Source: Microvirga sp. VF16
GTDB taxonomy: Bacteria; Pseudomonadota; Alphaproteobacteria; Rhizobiales; Beijerinckiaceae
DNA: 64,000 nt
Reading direction: 5' to 3'
NCBI RefSeq assembly: GCF_016864375.1
Contig: NZ_CP069354.1
Location: 2,949,501 to 3,013,500 of the forward strand
In this document: positions 7,748 through 16,715 of the stretch, one piece after another
Numbering within the stretch: position 1 is the stretch's first letter
Layout: the number at the start of each line of letters is the position of its first letter
Made by a program: the position numbers and the translations under genes
The notes under the pieces: model-generated
The model's database searches: none
The model's input: only the letters and a program-made list of their open reading frames with translations
Told to the model about the DNA's origin: nothing

Positions 7748-9298
7748 ATGGCCGACAAGCAGAAATTCTACATCACCACGGCTATCTCGTACCCGAATGG
7801 GGCTCCCCATATCGGTCATGCCTACGAGGTCGTCGCGTCTGACGCGATCGCGCGCTTCAAGCGCATCGACGGCTATGACGTGTTCTTCATGACCGGCACG
7901 GACGAGCACGGCCTGAAAATCCAGCAGACAGCCGACAAGAACAGCACGACTCCGAAGGCCTTTGTCGATGAGATGGCTGCCAAGTTCAAAGCCATGGCCG
8001 ATCGGCTCGACTGCTCCTACGACCGGTTCATCCGCACCACGGATGCCGATCATCTGCCCTCGACCCAGGAACTCTGGCGCCGGATGCAGGAGAAGGGCGA
8101 TATCTATCTCTCGAAATATTCCGGCTGGTACTCGGTCCGGGACGAAGCCTATTACGACGAGAGCGAGCTGACGAAGCAGCCCGACGGCAGCTGGCGCGCG
8201 CCCACGGGAACGCCGGTCGATTGGATCGAGGAGGAGAGCTATTTCTTCCGCCTCTCCGCCTATCAGGATCACCTGCTTGCCCATTACGAGGCCAATCCGG
8301 ACTTCATCAGCCCGGAAACCCGCCGCAACGAGATCACGAGTTTCGTCCGTTCCGGCCTGCAGGACCTCTCGATCAGCCGCACGACCTTCAATTGGGGCCT
8401 GCCGGTTCCCGATGCCCCGAAGCACGTCATGTATGTGTGGATCGACGCCCTCAATAATTACGTGACCGGGTGCGGTTTCCCGAACGAGAGCGATCCGCGC
8501 TGGCACTACTGGCCGGCGGATGTGCACATCATCGGCAAGGACATCGTGCGCTTCCACACGGTCTACTGGCCGGCTTTCCTGATGTCGGCGGAGCTGCCGC
8601 TGCCCAAGCGGGTCTTCGGGCATGGCTTCCTGCTCAACAAGGGCGAGAAGATGTCGAAGTCGGTCGGCAACGTGGTCGATCCGTTCGACCTCGCCGACAC
8701 CTACGGCGTCGACCAGATCCGCTACTTCTTCATGCGCGAAGTGCCCTTCGGCCAGGACGGGAACTACTCCCACGAAGCCATCGTCAACCGCATCAATGCG
8801 GATCTGGCGAACGACCTCGGCAATCTGGCGCAGCGGTCGCTGTCGATGATCGCAAAGAACTGCGACGGGGCCGTACCGCAACCGGGCGAGTTCACCCAAG
8901 CCGATCAGGACATTCTCTGGCTGGCTGATGCCTTGCCAGGGAAGGCGAGGGCGGCGATGAAGGACTTTGCCGTTCATACGACTCTGGCTGAGATCTGGGC
9001 GGTCGTAGCCGAAGCCAACCGCTATTTCGCCTCCCAGGAGCCCTGGGTGCTGCGCAAGAGCGATCCGGCCCGCATGAACACGGTGCTCTATGTGACGGCC
9101 GAGGTTCTGCGGGCGGTTGGCATCCTGGCCCAGCCCTTCGTGCCGACGGCTGCCGCCAAGCTGCTCGACTTGCTGGCAATTCCGCCGGAGGGCAGGGCGC
9201 TTTCGGCGGTCGGGCCGGACCATCGTCTGGTGCCTGGGACCGCTCTTCCGCAACCTGCGCCGATTTTCCCGCGTTATATCGAGGCGGAGGCGTCCTGA
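7748..9298 (+). CDS. metG: Methionyl-tRNA synthetase
   Basis: Charges tRNA-Met with methionine in the cytosol. The class I signatures are clear: HIGH at residues 21-24 ([15 protein letters not shown]) and KMSKS at 301-305 ([16 protein letters not shown]). At 516 residues it matches the shorter MetG type without a C-terminal tRNA-binding EMAP-like domain, usual in Rhizobiales. Good GC-rich codon use throughout. Confidence 0.97.
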   Translation: MADKQKFYITTAISYPNGAPHIGHAYEVVASDAIARFKRIDGYDVFFMTGTDEHGLKIQQTADKNSTTPKAFVDEMAAKFKAMADRLDCSYDRFIRTTDADHLPSTQELWRRMQEKGDIYLSKYSGWYSVRDEAYYDESELTKQPDGSWRAPTGTPVDWIEEESYFFRLSAYQDHLLAHYEANPDFISPETRRNEITSFVRSGLQDLSISRTTFNWGLPVPDAPKHVMYVWIDALNNYVTGCGFPNESDPRWHYWPADVHIIGKDIVRFHTVYWPAFLMSAELPLPKRVFGHGFLLNKGEKMSKSVGNVVDPFDLADTYGVDQIRYFFMREVPFGQDGNYSHEAIVNRINADLANDLGNLAQRSLSMIAKNCDGAVPQPGEFTQADQDILWLADALPGKARAAMKDFAVHTTLAEIWAVVAEANRYFASQEPWVLRKSDPARMNTVLYVTAEVLRAVGILAQPFVPTAAAKLLDLLAIPPEGRALSAVGPDHRLVPGTALPQPAPIFPRYIEAEAS

Positions 9299-9342
9299 CG
9301 CTTCCGCTTTGATCGGCCCTCCGGGGCCCTCAGCGGAAGCGT

Positions 9343-10677
9343 ATGATGTTCACCACCTTCATGTTCGCGACCGGTGTCGAGAACAGTAACCCAACCATCA
9401 ACAATGGCCGCACCCGCATCGATCAGATGGAGAAATGCGGCCATTACACTCACTGGCGGACGGATTTCGATCTCCTCGAGGACCTCGAGATCCAAGTCCT
9501 GCGCTACGGCCCCCCGCTCCATAACACCTTCCTAGGACCCGGGCGTTATGACTGGTCCTTTGCCGATATAACCTTCGACGAAATTCTACAACGCAACATC
9601 ATTCCGATTGTCGATCTGTGCCATTTCGGTGTCCCGGACTGGATCGGCAATTTTCAAAATCCGGATTTCCCCGATCTTTTCGGGGCTTACGCCGAAGACT
9701 TCGCACGCCGCTTTTCCTGGGTTCAGCTCTATACCCCCATCAACGAGATGTTCATCTGCGCCCAGTTCTCGGCGGCCTATGGCTGGTGGAACGAGCAGCA
9801 GAGCAGCGATCAAGCCTTCGTGACGGCACTCAAGCACATCGTGAAGGCCAACGTGCTGGCCATGGAGCGGATTCTCAAGGTTCGTCCGGATGCCCTGTTC
9901 ATCCAAAGCGAGTCCTCTGAATACTTTCACGCAGACAACCCGGCGGCGATCAAGCCGGCCGAGATCATGAATGCCAGACGATTCCTGTCCCTTGATCTGA
10001 ATTACGGCAAGCGGCTCGACTCGGAGATGTACGAGTTCCTGATGGACAGCGGCATGACTCGGGACGAATACCATTTCTTCCTCAGCCGCTCGTCCCTGCG
10101 CCACCACTGCATCATGGGCAACGACTACTATGTCACCAATGAGCACAGGGTTCAGGCTGATGGGATGACGAGGGCGGCCGGCGACGTGTTCGGCTATGAC
10201 GAGATCACGCGGCAGTACTACGACCGCTATAAGTTGCCGGTGATGCATACCGAAACGAACCTCATGGAGGGGCCCAATGGCGACGAAGCGGTCAACTGGC
10301 TTTGGAAGCAATGGGCGAACGTTCTGAGGGTCCGCAACACAGGTGTGCCGATCGTCGGCTTCACCTGGTACTCGCTCACCGATCAGATGGACTGGGATAC
10401 AGCGCTTCGGGAGGAGAACAACCGTCCCACGCCCGTGGGCCTCTATGATCTCAATCGCAATATTCGCCCCGTGGGGCGATGCTACAAGCAGTTGATCCAC
10501 GACTGGTGCGATGTCCTTCCAGCGCAAAGCGTGTGCCTGACGGTGCCTGTGGTTCGGCCGCAGGAGTGCGAGGAAGCTCCGGTTCAGAGGCATCAGGAGC
10601 GGTTGCGCAACATGCTGCGCAAGGAGACGAAGGAGGATGACGAACCGGTGGCAACGGCTCAGGGCGTCCGTCGGTAG
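9343..10677 (+). CDS. Glycoside hydrolase family 1-like protein
   Basis: A 444-residue TIM-barrel glycosidase, GH1/clan GH-A by motif. The general acid/base is Glu135 in YTPINEM (the T-x-N-E motif), and the nucleophile candidate is Glu304 in HTETN. Other clan features include DLCHFGVPDWI and GFTWYSLTDQMDW. There is no signal peptide, so it is probably cytosolic. The last 50 residues (after about 395) are charged and unlike a GH1 core. It starts 44 bp after metG and precedes tatD by 58 bp, inside an operon that otherwise contains housekeeping genes, suggesting an inserted or lineage-specific gene. The substrate cannot be read from sequence. Confidence 0.75.
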   Translation: MMFTTFMFATGVENSNPTINNGRTRIDQMEKCGHYTHWRTDFDLLEDLEIQVLRYGPPLHNTFLGPGRYDWSFADITFDEILQRNIIPIVDLCHFGVPDWIGNFQNPDFPDLFGAYAEDFARRFSWVQLYTPINEMFICAQFSAAYGWWNEQQSSDQAFVTALKHIVKANVLAMERILKVRPDALFIQSESSEYFHADNPAAIKPAEIMNARRFLSLDLNYGKRLDSEMYEFLMDSGMTRDEYHFFLSRSSLRHHCIMGNDYYVTNEHRVQADGMTRAAGDVFGYDEITRQYYDRYKLPVMHTETNLMEGPNGDEAVNWLWKQWANVLRVRNTGVPIVGFTWYSLTDQMDWDTALREENNRPTPVGLYDLNRNIRPVGRCYKQLIHDWCDVLPAQSVCLTVPVVRPQECEEAPVQRHQERLRNMLRKETKEDDEPVATAQGVRR

Positions 10678-10735
10678 ACGGGCAGGCTGATCCGCTTTAT
10701 GCAGCTTGCTGCCGCAGAGGAGGGCGCCTTCACTG

Positions 10736-11545
10736 ATGTTGGTCGATAGTCATTGCCACCTGGATTTCCCGGACTTTCAAAGCCGCCTCCCCGAGGTTCT
10801 GGCTGCGGCGGCTGCCGCCGGTGTAAGTCGCATGGTAACGATCTCAACCCATGTGGCCCGTTTCGAGACTTATCGCGCTTTGGCTGAAGCGCATGCGAGT
10901 GTCTTCTGCACTGTCGGAACGCACCCTCACAATGCGGCGGTGGAGCCTGATATCCCAGTTGAGCAACTGGTCGAGCTCTCGGTGCATCCGCGTTGTGTGG
11001 CCATCGGCGAGGCAGGCCTCGATTATCACTACGACAAGAGTCCGCGCGACGTGCAGCAGCGGGTTTTCCGCACGCATATCGAGGCCGCACGGGTGACCGG
11101 ATTGCCTCTGGTCATCCATGCCCGTAATGCCGACGAGGACATGATCCGGATCCTGTCCGAGGAAATGGGGCGAGGGCGCTTCGATGCAGTTCTTCACTGC
11201 TTCTCATCCGGCGCAAAGCTGGCCGAGGTCGGCGTCGAACTCGGTCTCTATGTCTCCTTCTCAGGCATCCTGACCTTCCGGAACTCCGAGGAGATCCGCC
11301 GGATCGCCGCGGCCGTTCCTCATGAGCGTCTGCTCGTCGAGACGGACGCACCCTATCTGGCCCCCGTCCCGCATCGCGGCAAAACCAACGAACCCGCCTT
11401 CGTGGCCCATACGGCCCATGTGCTCGCGGACGTCATCGGAATGACCGATGAGGACGCTGCCACGTTGACGACGGCCAATTTCTATCGCCTGTTTTCCAAG
11501 GCAGCCGCCGCCGACGCGGCACTGGGGCTGGCATTCGCATCATGA
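10736..11545 (+). CDS. tatD: TatD-family metal-dependent hydrolase (nuclease)
   Basis: A 269-residue TIM-barrel hydrolase with the metal-binding HxH at residues 6-8 (VDSHCHLDF), GEAGLDYHYD, PLVIHARNADEDM, VLHCFSSGAK and LLVETDAPYLAP, all diagnostic of TatD/YcfH DNases. I chose ATG 10736 because MLVDSHCHLDF is the conserved N-terminus and an AGAGGAGG ribosome site lies 12-19 bases before it; a TTG at 10706 would add a non-conserved extension. The stop overlaps the following gene start (ATGA). Confidence 0.94.
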   Translation: MLVDSHCHLDFPDFQSRLPEVLAAAAAAGVSRMVTISTHVARFETYRALAEAHASVFCTVGTHPHNAAVEPDIPVEQLVELSVHPRCVAIGEAGLDYHYDKSPRDVQQRVFRTHIEAARVTGLPLVIHARNADEDMIRILSEEMGRGRFDAVLHCFSSGAKLAEVGVELGLYVSFSGILTFRNSEEIRRIAAAVPHERLLVETDAPYLAPVPHRGKTNEPAFVAHTAHVLADVIGMTDEDAATLTTANFYRLFSKAAAADAALGLAFAS

Positions 11546-12339
11546 CATTGAGATTGACGATCCTCGGTTGCGGATCCTCGGCGGGTGTGCCGCGCGTGGG
11601 CGTCGGCTGGGGTGCCTGCGATCCGTCCAATCCCAAGAATCGGCGCAGGCGCTGCTCCGTCTTGGTCGAAAAGATTGGTCCGGGCGGCATAACGACCGTC
11701 CTGGTCGACACCGGTCCAGACCTGCGCGATCAGCTTCTCGGAGCCGATGTCCGGCGCCTCGACGCCGTTCTCATTACCCATGAGCATGCAGACCATATCC
11801 ATGGGATCGACGATCTGCGGCCGCTCGCCATCGTCCAGCACCAGCGGATCCCGGTCTATGCAGACCGGATGACGAGCGAGCTGCTCCAGATGCGGTTCGG
11901 CTATTGCTTCGATACACCGGCCGGAAGCAGCTACCCGCCGATCCTGAAGATGCGCCATCTGCAGCACGGCGTGATGACGGCGGTCCCCGGACCCGGCGGC
12001 CCCTTGGAGGCCTTGCCGTTCAGGATGGTCCACGGGGATATCGATGCTCTGGGCTTCCGTTTTGGCGGCATCGCTTATGCGCCGGACGTGAGCCATATGC
12101 CTGCGGAGAGCTTGCCAGCCCTGGAAGGCCTGGAAGTCCTGATCCTGGATGCCTTGCGATACACGCCGCATCCGACGCATTTCTCGCTGTCGGAAGCCTT
12201 GGAGCTGATCGAGAGGGTCAAGCCGAAGCGCGCCATCCTGACAAACCTCCACACGGATCTCGATTACGAGAAGCTGCGCCGCGAGTTGCCGCCGCATATC
12301 GAGCCGGCTTACGATGGGCTGCAGATCGAAATGCGCTGA
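11542..12339 (+). CDS. MBL-fold metallohydrolase (PhnP-like)
   Basis: A 265-residue metallo-beta-lactamase-fold enzyme. The metal motif HxHxDH is at residues 80-85 (THEHADHIHGIDDLR). The N-terminus (LTILGCGSSAGVPRVG) and later AYAPDVSHMP and ILTNLHTDLDYEKL match the PhnP/YcbI-type phosphodiesterase branch. It is translationally coupled to tatD by a 4-bp overlap, the usual pairing in alphaproteobacteria. The function in this pairing is not known; cyclic phosphate phosphodiesterase activity is the nearest characterised role. Confidence 0.85.
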   Translation: MTLRLTILGCGSSAGVPRVGVGWGACDPSNPKNRRRRCSVLVEKIGPGGITTVLVDTGPDLRDQLLGADVRRLDAVLITHEHADHIHGIDDLRPLAIVQHQRIPVYADRMTSELLQMRFGYCFDTPAGSSYPPILKMRHLQHGVMTAVPGPGGPLEALPFRMVHGDIDALGFRFGGIAYAPDVSHMPAESLPALEGLEVLILDALRYTPHPTHFSLSEALELIERVKPKRAILTNLHTDLDYEKLRRELPPHIEPAYDGLQIEMR

Positions 12340-12452
12340 GGTTCGACGCGGATCTCGACGAGAGTTCTCGAAATCGTCTGGGAGGCGATCACAGGCGTAA
12401 GTCTCTCTAGGAACAGATCAATTTAAGTTCCATAATATATCTTATGCGAATT

Positions 12453-12457
12453 TTATT
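12453..12457. repeat. Target site duplication, left copy (TTATT)
   Basis: TTATT abuts the left inverted repeat and is repeated at 14063-14067 on the other side, consistent with a 5-bp duplication on transposition. Confidence 0.75.
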
Positions 12458-12480
12458 TGTAGCTGCCATATACAAATGTC
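12458..12480 (+). repeat. IS left inverted repeat (IRL)
   Basis: 23 bp beginning TGTAGCTGCC and ending AAATGTC. It aligns to the reverse complement of 14040-14062 at 16 of 23 positions. A further ATGTCAGT follows at 12500-12507. Confidence 0.8.
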
Positions 12481-12530
12481 AGTGCCCTGCCATTTAGAGA
12501 TGTCAGTCCGTATGATCGTAACAAAGGATC

Positions 12531-13847
12531 ATGAGGACACGGCGGGTGATGACGGTAGTGAGTATGAGCACGGCAGAGTTAAACCGACTGACAATCATCA
12601 TGGATCTGGCGGAAAGCCGCCTCACCGCTCGCCAAGCCGCCAATATGCTGCGCCTGACGGAGCGGCAGGTCTGGCGGTTGCTGGGACGTTTCCGGCACGA
12701 TGGCGCTGCTGGACTGGCGTCCCGCAAACGCGGCCGAGTGAGCAACCGGCGTCTGCATCCGGCTCTGCGGGAGATCACGATGAGCCTGGTGCGCGTGCAT
12801 TACGCGGATTTCGGACCGACGCTGGCTGCCGAGAAGCTGGCCGAGCGTCATGATCTGCGCGTCGGCCGGGAGACCCTGCGCAAGTGGATGATGGAAGACG
12901 GTTTGTGGCTGGATCGCCGTCGGCGACTTCCTTCCGTGCACCAACCGCGCAATCGCCGGGAGCGCATGGGCGAACTGATCCAGATCGACGGCTCCAAGCA
13001 CTGGTGGTTCGAGAACCGTGGGCCACAATGCACGCTGCTGGCCTATATCGACGATGCCACCAGCCAGCTCCTGCATGCGGCTTTCGTGTCCTCCGAATCC
13101 ACCTTCGATTACCTGCGCGAGACGCATAAATACGTCACAGCCCATGGCCGCCCGATCGCCTTCTACTCGGACAAGCACGCCATCTTCCGGGTCAGTAAGA
13201 CAGAGGCTGAAGGCGGTGACGGCATGACCCAGTTCGGACGGGCCATGCATGAGCTCAACATTGACATCATCTGCGCCAACACGGCCCCGGCCAAGGGCCG
13301 CATCGAGCGCTCGTTCGGCACGCTGCAGGATCGCTTAGTCAAGGAGATGCGGCTGCAAGGGATCTCTACGATCGCGGCAGCCAATGCCTTCCTGCCGGGG
13401 TTCCTGGCTGATCACAACCAGCGCTTTGCCAAAGCGCCATTCAGTAACTCGAATGCACATCGGTCTGTCGCGCAGGACATGGTGCTGGAAGACATCTTTG
13501 CCTGGAAGGAGGAACGTACGGTCACACACAACCTCACGCTCCAGTACGACAAGGTGATGTTCCTGCTCGAGCCCAATGAGATGACACGTCCGCTGGCCCG
13601 GCAGCGTGTGACGGTCATCGACTATCCGGACGGGCGGCTGGCGATCCGCCACAAGGGCATCGATCTGCCTTACCGCACCTATGACAAGCTCCAGCGGGTC
13701 ACCCAGGCCGCGATCGTCGAGAACAAGCGCTTGGGGCCTGTTCTGGCGTATGTTGCGCAACTTCAGCAGGAGCGGGACGAGCAGCGCTCGGCCAAAGCGC
13801 CTCGCCGGCGTGGCCAGGCCGATCGCCACATGTTCAAGGTCAGCTGA
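12531..13847 (+). CDS. ISNCY-family DDE transposase
   Basis: A 438-residue transposase. The N-terminus is a helix-turn-helix (LTARQAANMLRLTERQVWR, residues 32-50) followed by a second HTH-like region to about 120. The integrase-fold core has Asp153 (LIQIDGSKHWW), Asp214 (FYSDKHAIF) and Glu259 (KGRIERSFG), a complete DDE set. The C-terminus has a basic tail (KAPRRRGQADRH). It looks full-length and intact. The start ATG 12531 has AAAGGA a few bases upstream; ATG 12564 is an alternative. The overall pattern is that of ISNCY/IS1202-like transposases. Confidence 0.93.
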   Translation: MRTRRVMTVVSMSTAELNRLTIIMDLAESRLTARQAANMLRLTERQVWRLLGRFRHDGAAGLASRKRGRVSNRRLHPALREITMSLVRVHYADFGPTLAAEKLAERHDLRVGRETLRKWMMEDGLWLDRRRRLPSVHQPRNRRERMGELIQIDGSKHWWFENRGPQCTLLAYIDDATSQLLHAAFVSSESTFDYLRETHKYVTAHGRPIAFYSDKHAIFRVSKTEAEGGDGMTQFGRAMHELNIDIICANTAPAKGRIERSFGTLQDRLVKEMRLQGISTIAAANAFLPGFLADHNQRFAKAPFSNSNAHRSVAQDMVLEDIFAWKEERTVTHNLTLQYDKVMFLLEPNEMTRPLARQRVTVIDYPDGRLAIRHKGIDLPYRTYDKLQRVTQAAIVENKRLGPVLAYVAQLQQERDEQRSAKAPRRRGQADRHMFKVS

Positions 13848-13929
13848 GTGCAGCCATTCTCTTGGATAGATCCGAACTTAATGGTATTTTGAGGCGCTTC
13901 CAATTCGCTTTGATGGTATAATTTGGATG

Positions 13930-13980
13930 TTGTTTGATCCCTGCCCTGCAACCCTGACCAGCTCCGCAGGGATCAAACAA
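13930..13980. repeat. 15-bp perfect inverted repeat inside the IS
   Basis: TTGTTTGATCCCTGC at 13930-13944 is exactly mirrored by GCAGGGATCAAACAA at 13966-13980, with a 21-nt loop. It lies 83 bp after the transposase stop and has no following T-run, so it is a stable RNA hairpin or protein site rather than a standard intrinsic terminator. Confidence 0.7.
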
Positions 13981-14039
13981 CGCGCCGGCGCCATATGACT
14001 CATCCTATACTTCACTGACATTTCTATTTGGCGCCGATT

Positions 14040-14062
14040 GCGACATTTCTATCTTGCAATGA
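14040..14062 (-). repeat. IS right inverted repeat (IRR)
   Basis: Read on the minus strand it begins TGTCATTGC and ends GAAATGTC, matching IRL. A second internal GACAT box lies at 14015-14019. Confidence 0.8.
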
Positions 14063-14067
14063 CATTA
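14063..14067. repeat. Target site duplication, right copy (TTATT)
   Basis: Direct repeat of 12453-12457, immediately outside IRR. Confidence 0.75.
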
Positions 14068-14743
14068 TTGGTGGGTGAGCGGAGCCATGAAACGTCCTCC
14101 GCTGCTCCCTCCTTCGGGTTCGGTTCTAAGCGTCGCACCGATCCGATTTGCGTTTGACCGAGTATTGGACAGCCATACTCGCAGGATTGCGGTTCATCCC
14201 TTCGGCTGATCACAGATGCTGCTCGGACCCGTGGATCGATTGCGATGCGTTTCTGGCAATCGTTCGTCCAGGTACCGATCGATCGGCTTGGGGCGATCAC
14301 CGGCAAACCTTGATCAGCCTGCGGGTATGAATGTCTGGAACTGTTTTTGCCGGCTGGGATCATCTCTTTTCTTGCAGGGCTCCATTTTTGGCGGTGAATC
14401 GGATCCGTTTCGCCTAAACATGCTCCAAGGGTCGTTCGAGCGGCGGTGATGTGTCTATGGCAGGTGCTTGGAACCGTTATGGTTAACGCAGGGATTCCTT
14501 GCTCCAGCATCCTCAGGGCTTCGCCCCTCAATGCCTGAACCGAAATCCCGAACCGGCAGGCAACGTCACCAAAACCCTGGCGTTCCCGCTTCATGCGATT
14601 TGCAACATCACGCGGGACAGATGGTACGCGGGTAGTCCCGTCCCAGATGGCTCCGGATGCTGCAGAATAAGCGCGCGAAACCCGCAGCTCGATTCACTCG
14701 CCCTGCCCGCCTCTGCAGTCGATCCCCATCAACCACTTATGAT
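14068..14743. other. 676-bp region with no convincing gene
   Basis: Several open frames run through it on both strands, but none has a ribosome binding site, a recognisable domain or plausible composition. The longest (minus, 14049-14594) crosses into the IS terminus, arguing against it being a gene. It may hold a decayed gene downstream of the sugar-acid operon; I cannot identify it. Confidence 0.4.
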
Positions 14744-15640
14744 CTACCGCTGCCGGTCCCACACAAGGGCTGCCAGGGGCATGACGTGGTTGCGCCTCAG
14801 GGTGATGATCAGGACACCGCAGAGCGCAATTCCCGTGCCGATGGCCATTCGCACGTCGAAATGATCGCCCGTGATGAGAAGTCCGAGCGCCACGGTCATC
14901 AACGGATTCATGATGGTCAGGGGCGCGATGAGGTTGGCTGGATATTTTCCGATGAGGCCGTAGTAAATGGTGTGGGCTACAAGAGATACGATCAGGGCCG
15001 AGAACAGCAGGGCCGCCAGGAAGGCCCAGCCGGCCTCCATTGCTTGCGGGATCTGATTGGCTTCGAGGCTAGCTGTGAGGAAGGTTAGCGGCAGCACGGA
15101 GGCAAGGCCGATCCAGGCCTGAAATCTCAGCGGCCGAACGCCTTCCATCTGCTTCATCATCACGGCCGCCAGCGAGCCCACAGCCGCGGATCCCAGGATC
15201 AGGAGGAGCCCGCCGGAGATCGGAAGACCGCCATTGGGATCCCACATCACGAGCACACCTCCCACGAATGTCAGTGCGATGCCTAAAGCCCGTCGCCAGT
15301 AGATCCTCTCTCCCAGCATCGCGACTGACAACAGGGTCGTGATCGGCAGGCCGAGCTGCGAGACGATGGCAGCGCTCGATGGGCTCGCCGTCTTGATTCC
15401 TAAGAAGAACAGAGCGAAGCCGCCTCCTCCCATGAAAAATCCGACCAGAAGAATGCGCCAGGTCGGCCTAGGCATGGGCAGCAGCCAAGGCAACGCCAGC
15501 ATGGCGACGATGGCATAGCGGATGGCCGCATAGAACAGCGGCGGAATCGCCATGTCCGAAACGACGATCTTGCTCACCACCGTATGGGTCGCCCACAGCA
15601 GGCAGACCAGGAGCATCAGAGAGAAATCACGCAGAGCCAT
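14744..15640 (-). CDS. EamA/DMT-superfamily transporter
   Basis: A 298-residue inner membrane protein with ten predicted transmembrane segments, arranged as two five-helix EamA repeats. The first starts LMLLVCLLWATHTVVSKIV and the second GGLLLILGSAAVGSLAAVM. Conserved features include PLFYAAIRYAIVAMLALP and ALGIALTFVGGVLV. Drug/metabolite transporters of this kind usually export small metabolites. ATG 15640 is preferred over the GTG 11 codons upstream because MALRDFSLMLL begins at the first helix. It lies 84 bp after the epimerase gene on the same strand and is probably the last gene of the sugar-acid operon. Confidence 0.85.
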   Translation of the reverse strand: MALRDFSLMLLVCLLWATHTVVSKIVVSDMAIPPLFYAAIRYAIVAMLALPWLLPMPRPTWRILLVGFFMGGGGFALFFLGIKTASPSSAAIVSQLGLPITTLLSVAMLGERIYWRRALGIALTFVGGVLVMWDPNGGLPISGGLLLILGSAAVGSLAAVMMKQMEGVRPLRFQAWIGLASVLPLTFLTASLEANQIPQAMEAGWAFLAALLFSALIVSLVAHTIYYGLIGKYPANLIAPLTIMNPLMTVALGLLITGDHFDVRMAIGTGIALCGVLIITLRRNHVMPLAALVWDRQR

Positions 15641-15724
15641 GATGTTGGATAACTCGACCCCGGCGTGCACCACAAATGCCAGATGCGTAGGGCTGGCATG
15701 CTTCCGCGTGTCTGAGACGGCTTT

Positions 15725-16654
15725 TCAAAGGTAACGATTGCATATCTGGGCGTTTTCACCTCGGGCCACATGATCCCAGATGTCGTCCTGCGGCTCGTAT
15801 CCGATGAGCTGGCGGGTGGTCTCGATATCCCATGGCATGCCTTGGTTCGCTGACATGCCGTTGACGACGATGCCGGGCTGCGGCCAGGCTTTCGCGTCCG
15901 CGAGAAGCGCCCGCTCCATGACGGCCGTGAAGTCCCGGTTGGAGAGCCACATGTTGCGGAACCACCGCAAATCCCGTTCCGTATCCGGGCCGATATTTGT
16001 GTCGTCGCCGGGCAGGCCGGATGTGTTGATCGTCTCCGGCTTGTTCTCCCCGGGCTGACACCAGCCAATCCGGACGCAGACGGCTGTCAGCGCGCCGTTC
16101 GACCTTTGGGCTTCGGCGAGGCAGGCTCGCTCGCCCATCAGCTTGGACGCCGCATAGGCGAAGCCCTGGAGCATCTCCCGACCGTTGAACCAGCGGGTTC
16201 CCGGCCCCGGCGGCAGGGACGTCGTCAGACCGCCCGGGCTCAGAGTATCGGCCAGAGGCGCATCCTTGTATTGCCCCATCACGTGGTTGGACGAGGCGAA
16301 CACGATCCGCTGCAGGCCGGCCCGGCTGGCCGCCGCCAGCAGAGCGAGCGTCATGTCGAAGGACGCTGAGGCATCGCTCCAGGGCGCATCGGGATACGGG
16401 TTCTGGGCGGCGAAATGCACTGCGGCATCGACCCCGGCCAGAGCCGCGTGCCATTGCATGTCGGAGGGATCTGCAAGATTGCCCGCAACCCACTGCACCC
16501 TGTCCACGGGTGCAACAGAAGCGGGTGCCGACCGATCGAGCGCGACGATCCGCTCGCACCAATCCCGTGTCAGGAGATGCGCGATCAGCTTCTGACCGAG
16601 ATTGCCTCCCGCGCCTGTGATGAGGACAGAGCGAACCGGTTTCAAGGAAGTCAT
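15725..16654 (-). CDS. NAD-dependent epimerase/dehydratase, uronate dehydrogenase-like
   Basis: A 309-residue short-chain dehydrogenase of the extended type. It has the Rossmann motif GAGGNLG at residues 14-20, the catalytic Tyr167 and Lys171 (YAASK), and Ser in FASSNHVMG. The sequence around HFAAQNPYPDAPW and SSNHVMG is close to bacterial uronate dehydrogenases, which oxidise D-glucuronate or D-galacturonate to the aldarolactone with NAD+. The placement beside two enolase-superfamily dehydratases and a sugar-type operon supports that role; the exact substrate is inferred. Confidence 0.75.
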   Translation of the reverse strand: MTSLKPVRSVLITGAGGNLGQKLIAHLLTRDWCERIVALDRSAPASVAPVDRVQWVAGNLADPSDMQWHAALAGVDAAVHFAAQNPYPDAPWSDASASFDMTLALLAAASRAGLQRIVFASSNHVMGQYKDAPLADTLSPGGLTTSLPPGPGTRWFNGREMLQGFAYAASKLMGERACLAEAQRSNGALTAVCVRIGWCQPGENKPETINTSGLPGDDTNIGPDTERDLRWFRNMWLSNRDFTAVMERALLADAKAWPQPGIVVNGMSANQGMPWDIETTRQLIGYEPQDDIWDHVARGENAQICNRYL

Positions 16655-16715
16655 GATCGAACTGACGCTCCATGATAATGCTCAATAGGCAGTATCGCGC
16701 TGCCCGCGCCGACTG

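Larger units (their letters stand above)
12458..14062. mobile_element. Complete ISNCY-type insertion sequence, 1605 bp
   Basis: The element is bounded by imperfect 23-bp inverted repeats (16 of 23 positions agree) beginning TGT, each ending in AAATGTC, and flanked by TTATT on both sides. A second ATGTCAGT box lies 24-25 bp inside each end, so each terminus has two recombinase-like boxes. It carries a single intact transposase gene. The intact ends and direct repeats indicate a relatively recent insertion, which fell between the MBL gene and the EamA-type transporter gene. Confidence 0.88.

Noticed and set aside
7736..9253. 505-codon open frame on the minus strand opposite metG
   Set aside because: It is a shadow of high-GC coding sequence: the plus strand encodes a complete MetG with both signatures, and the minus translation is low-complexity and lacks a start signal.
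14049..14594. 181-codon minus-strand frame downstream of the IS
   Set aside because: It runs into the IS right inverted repeat, lacks a ribosome site and shows no domain pattern.
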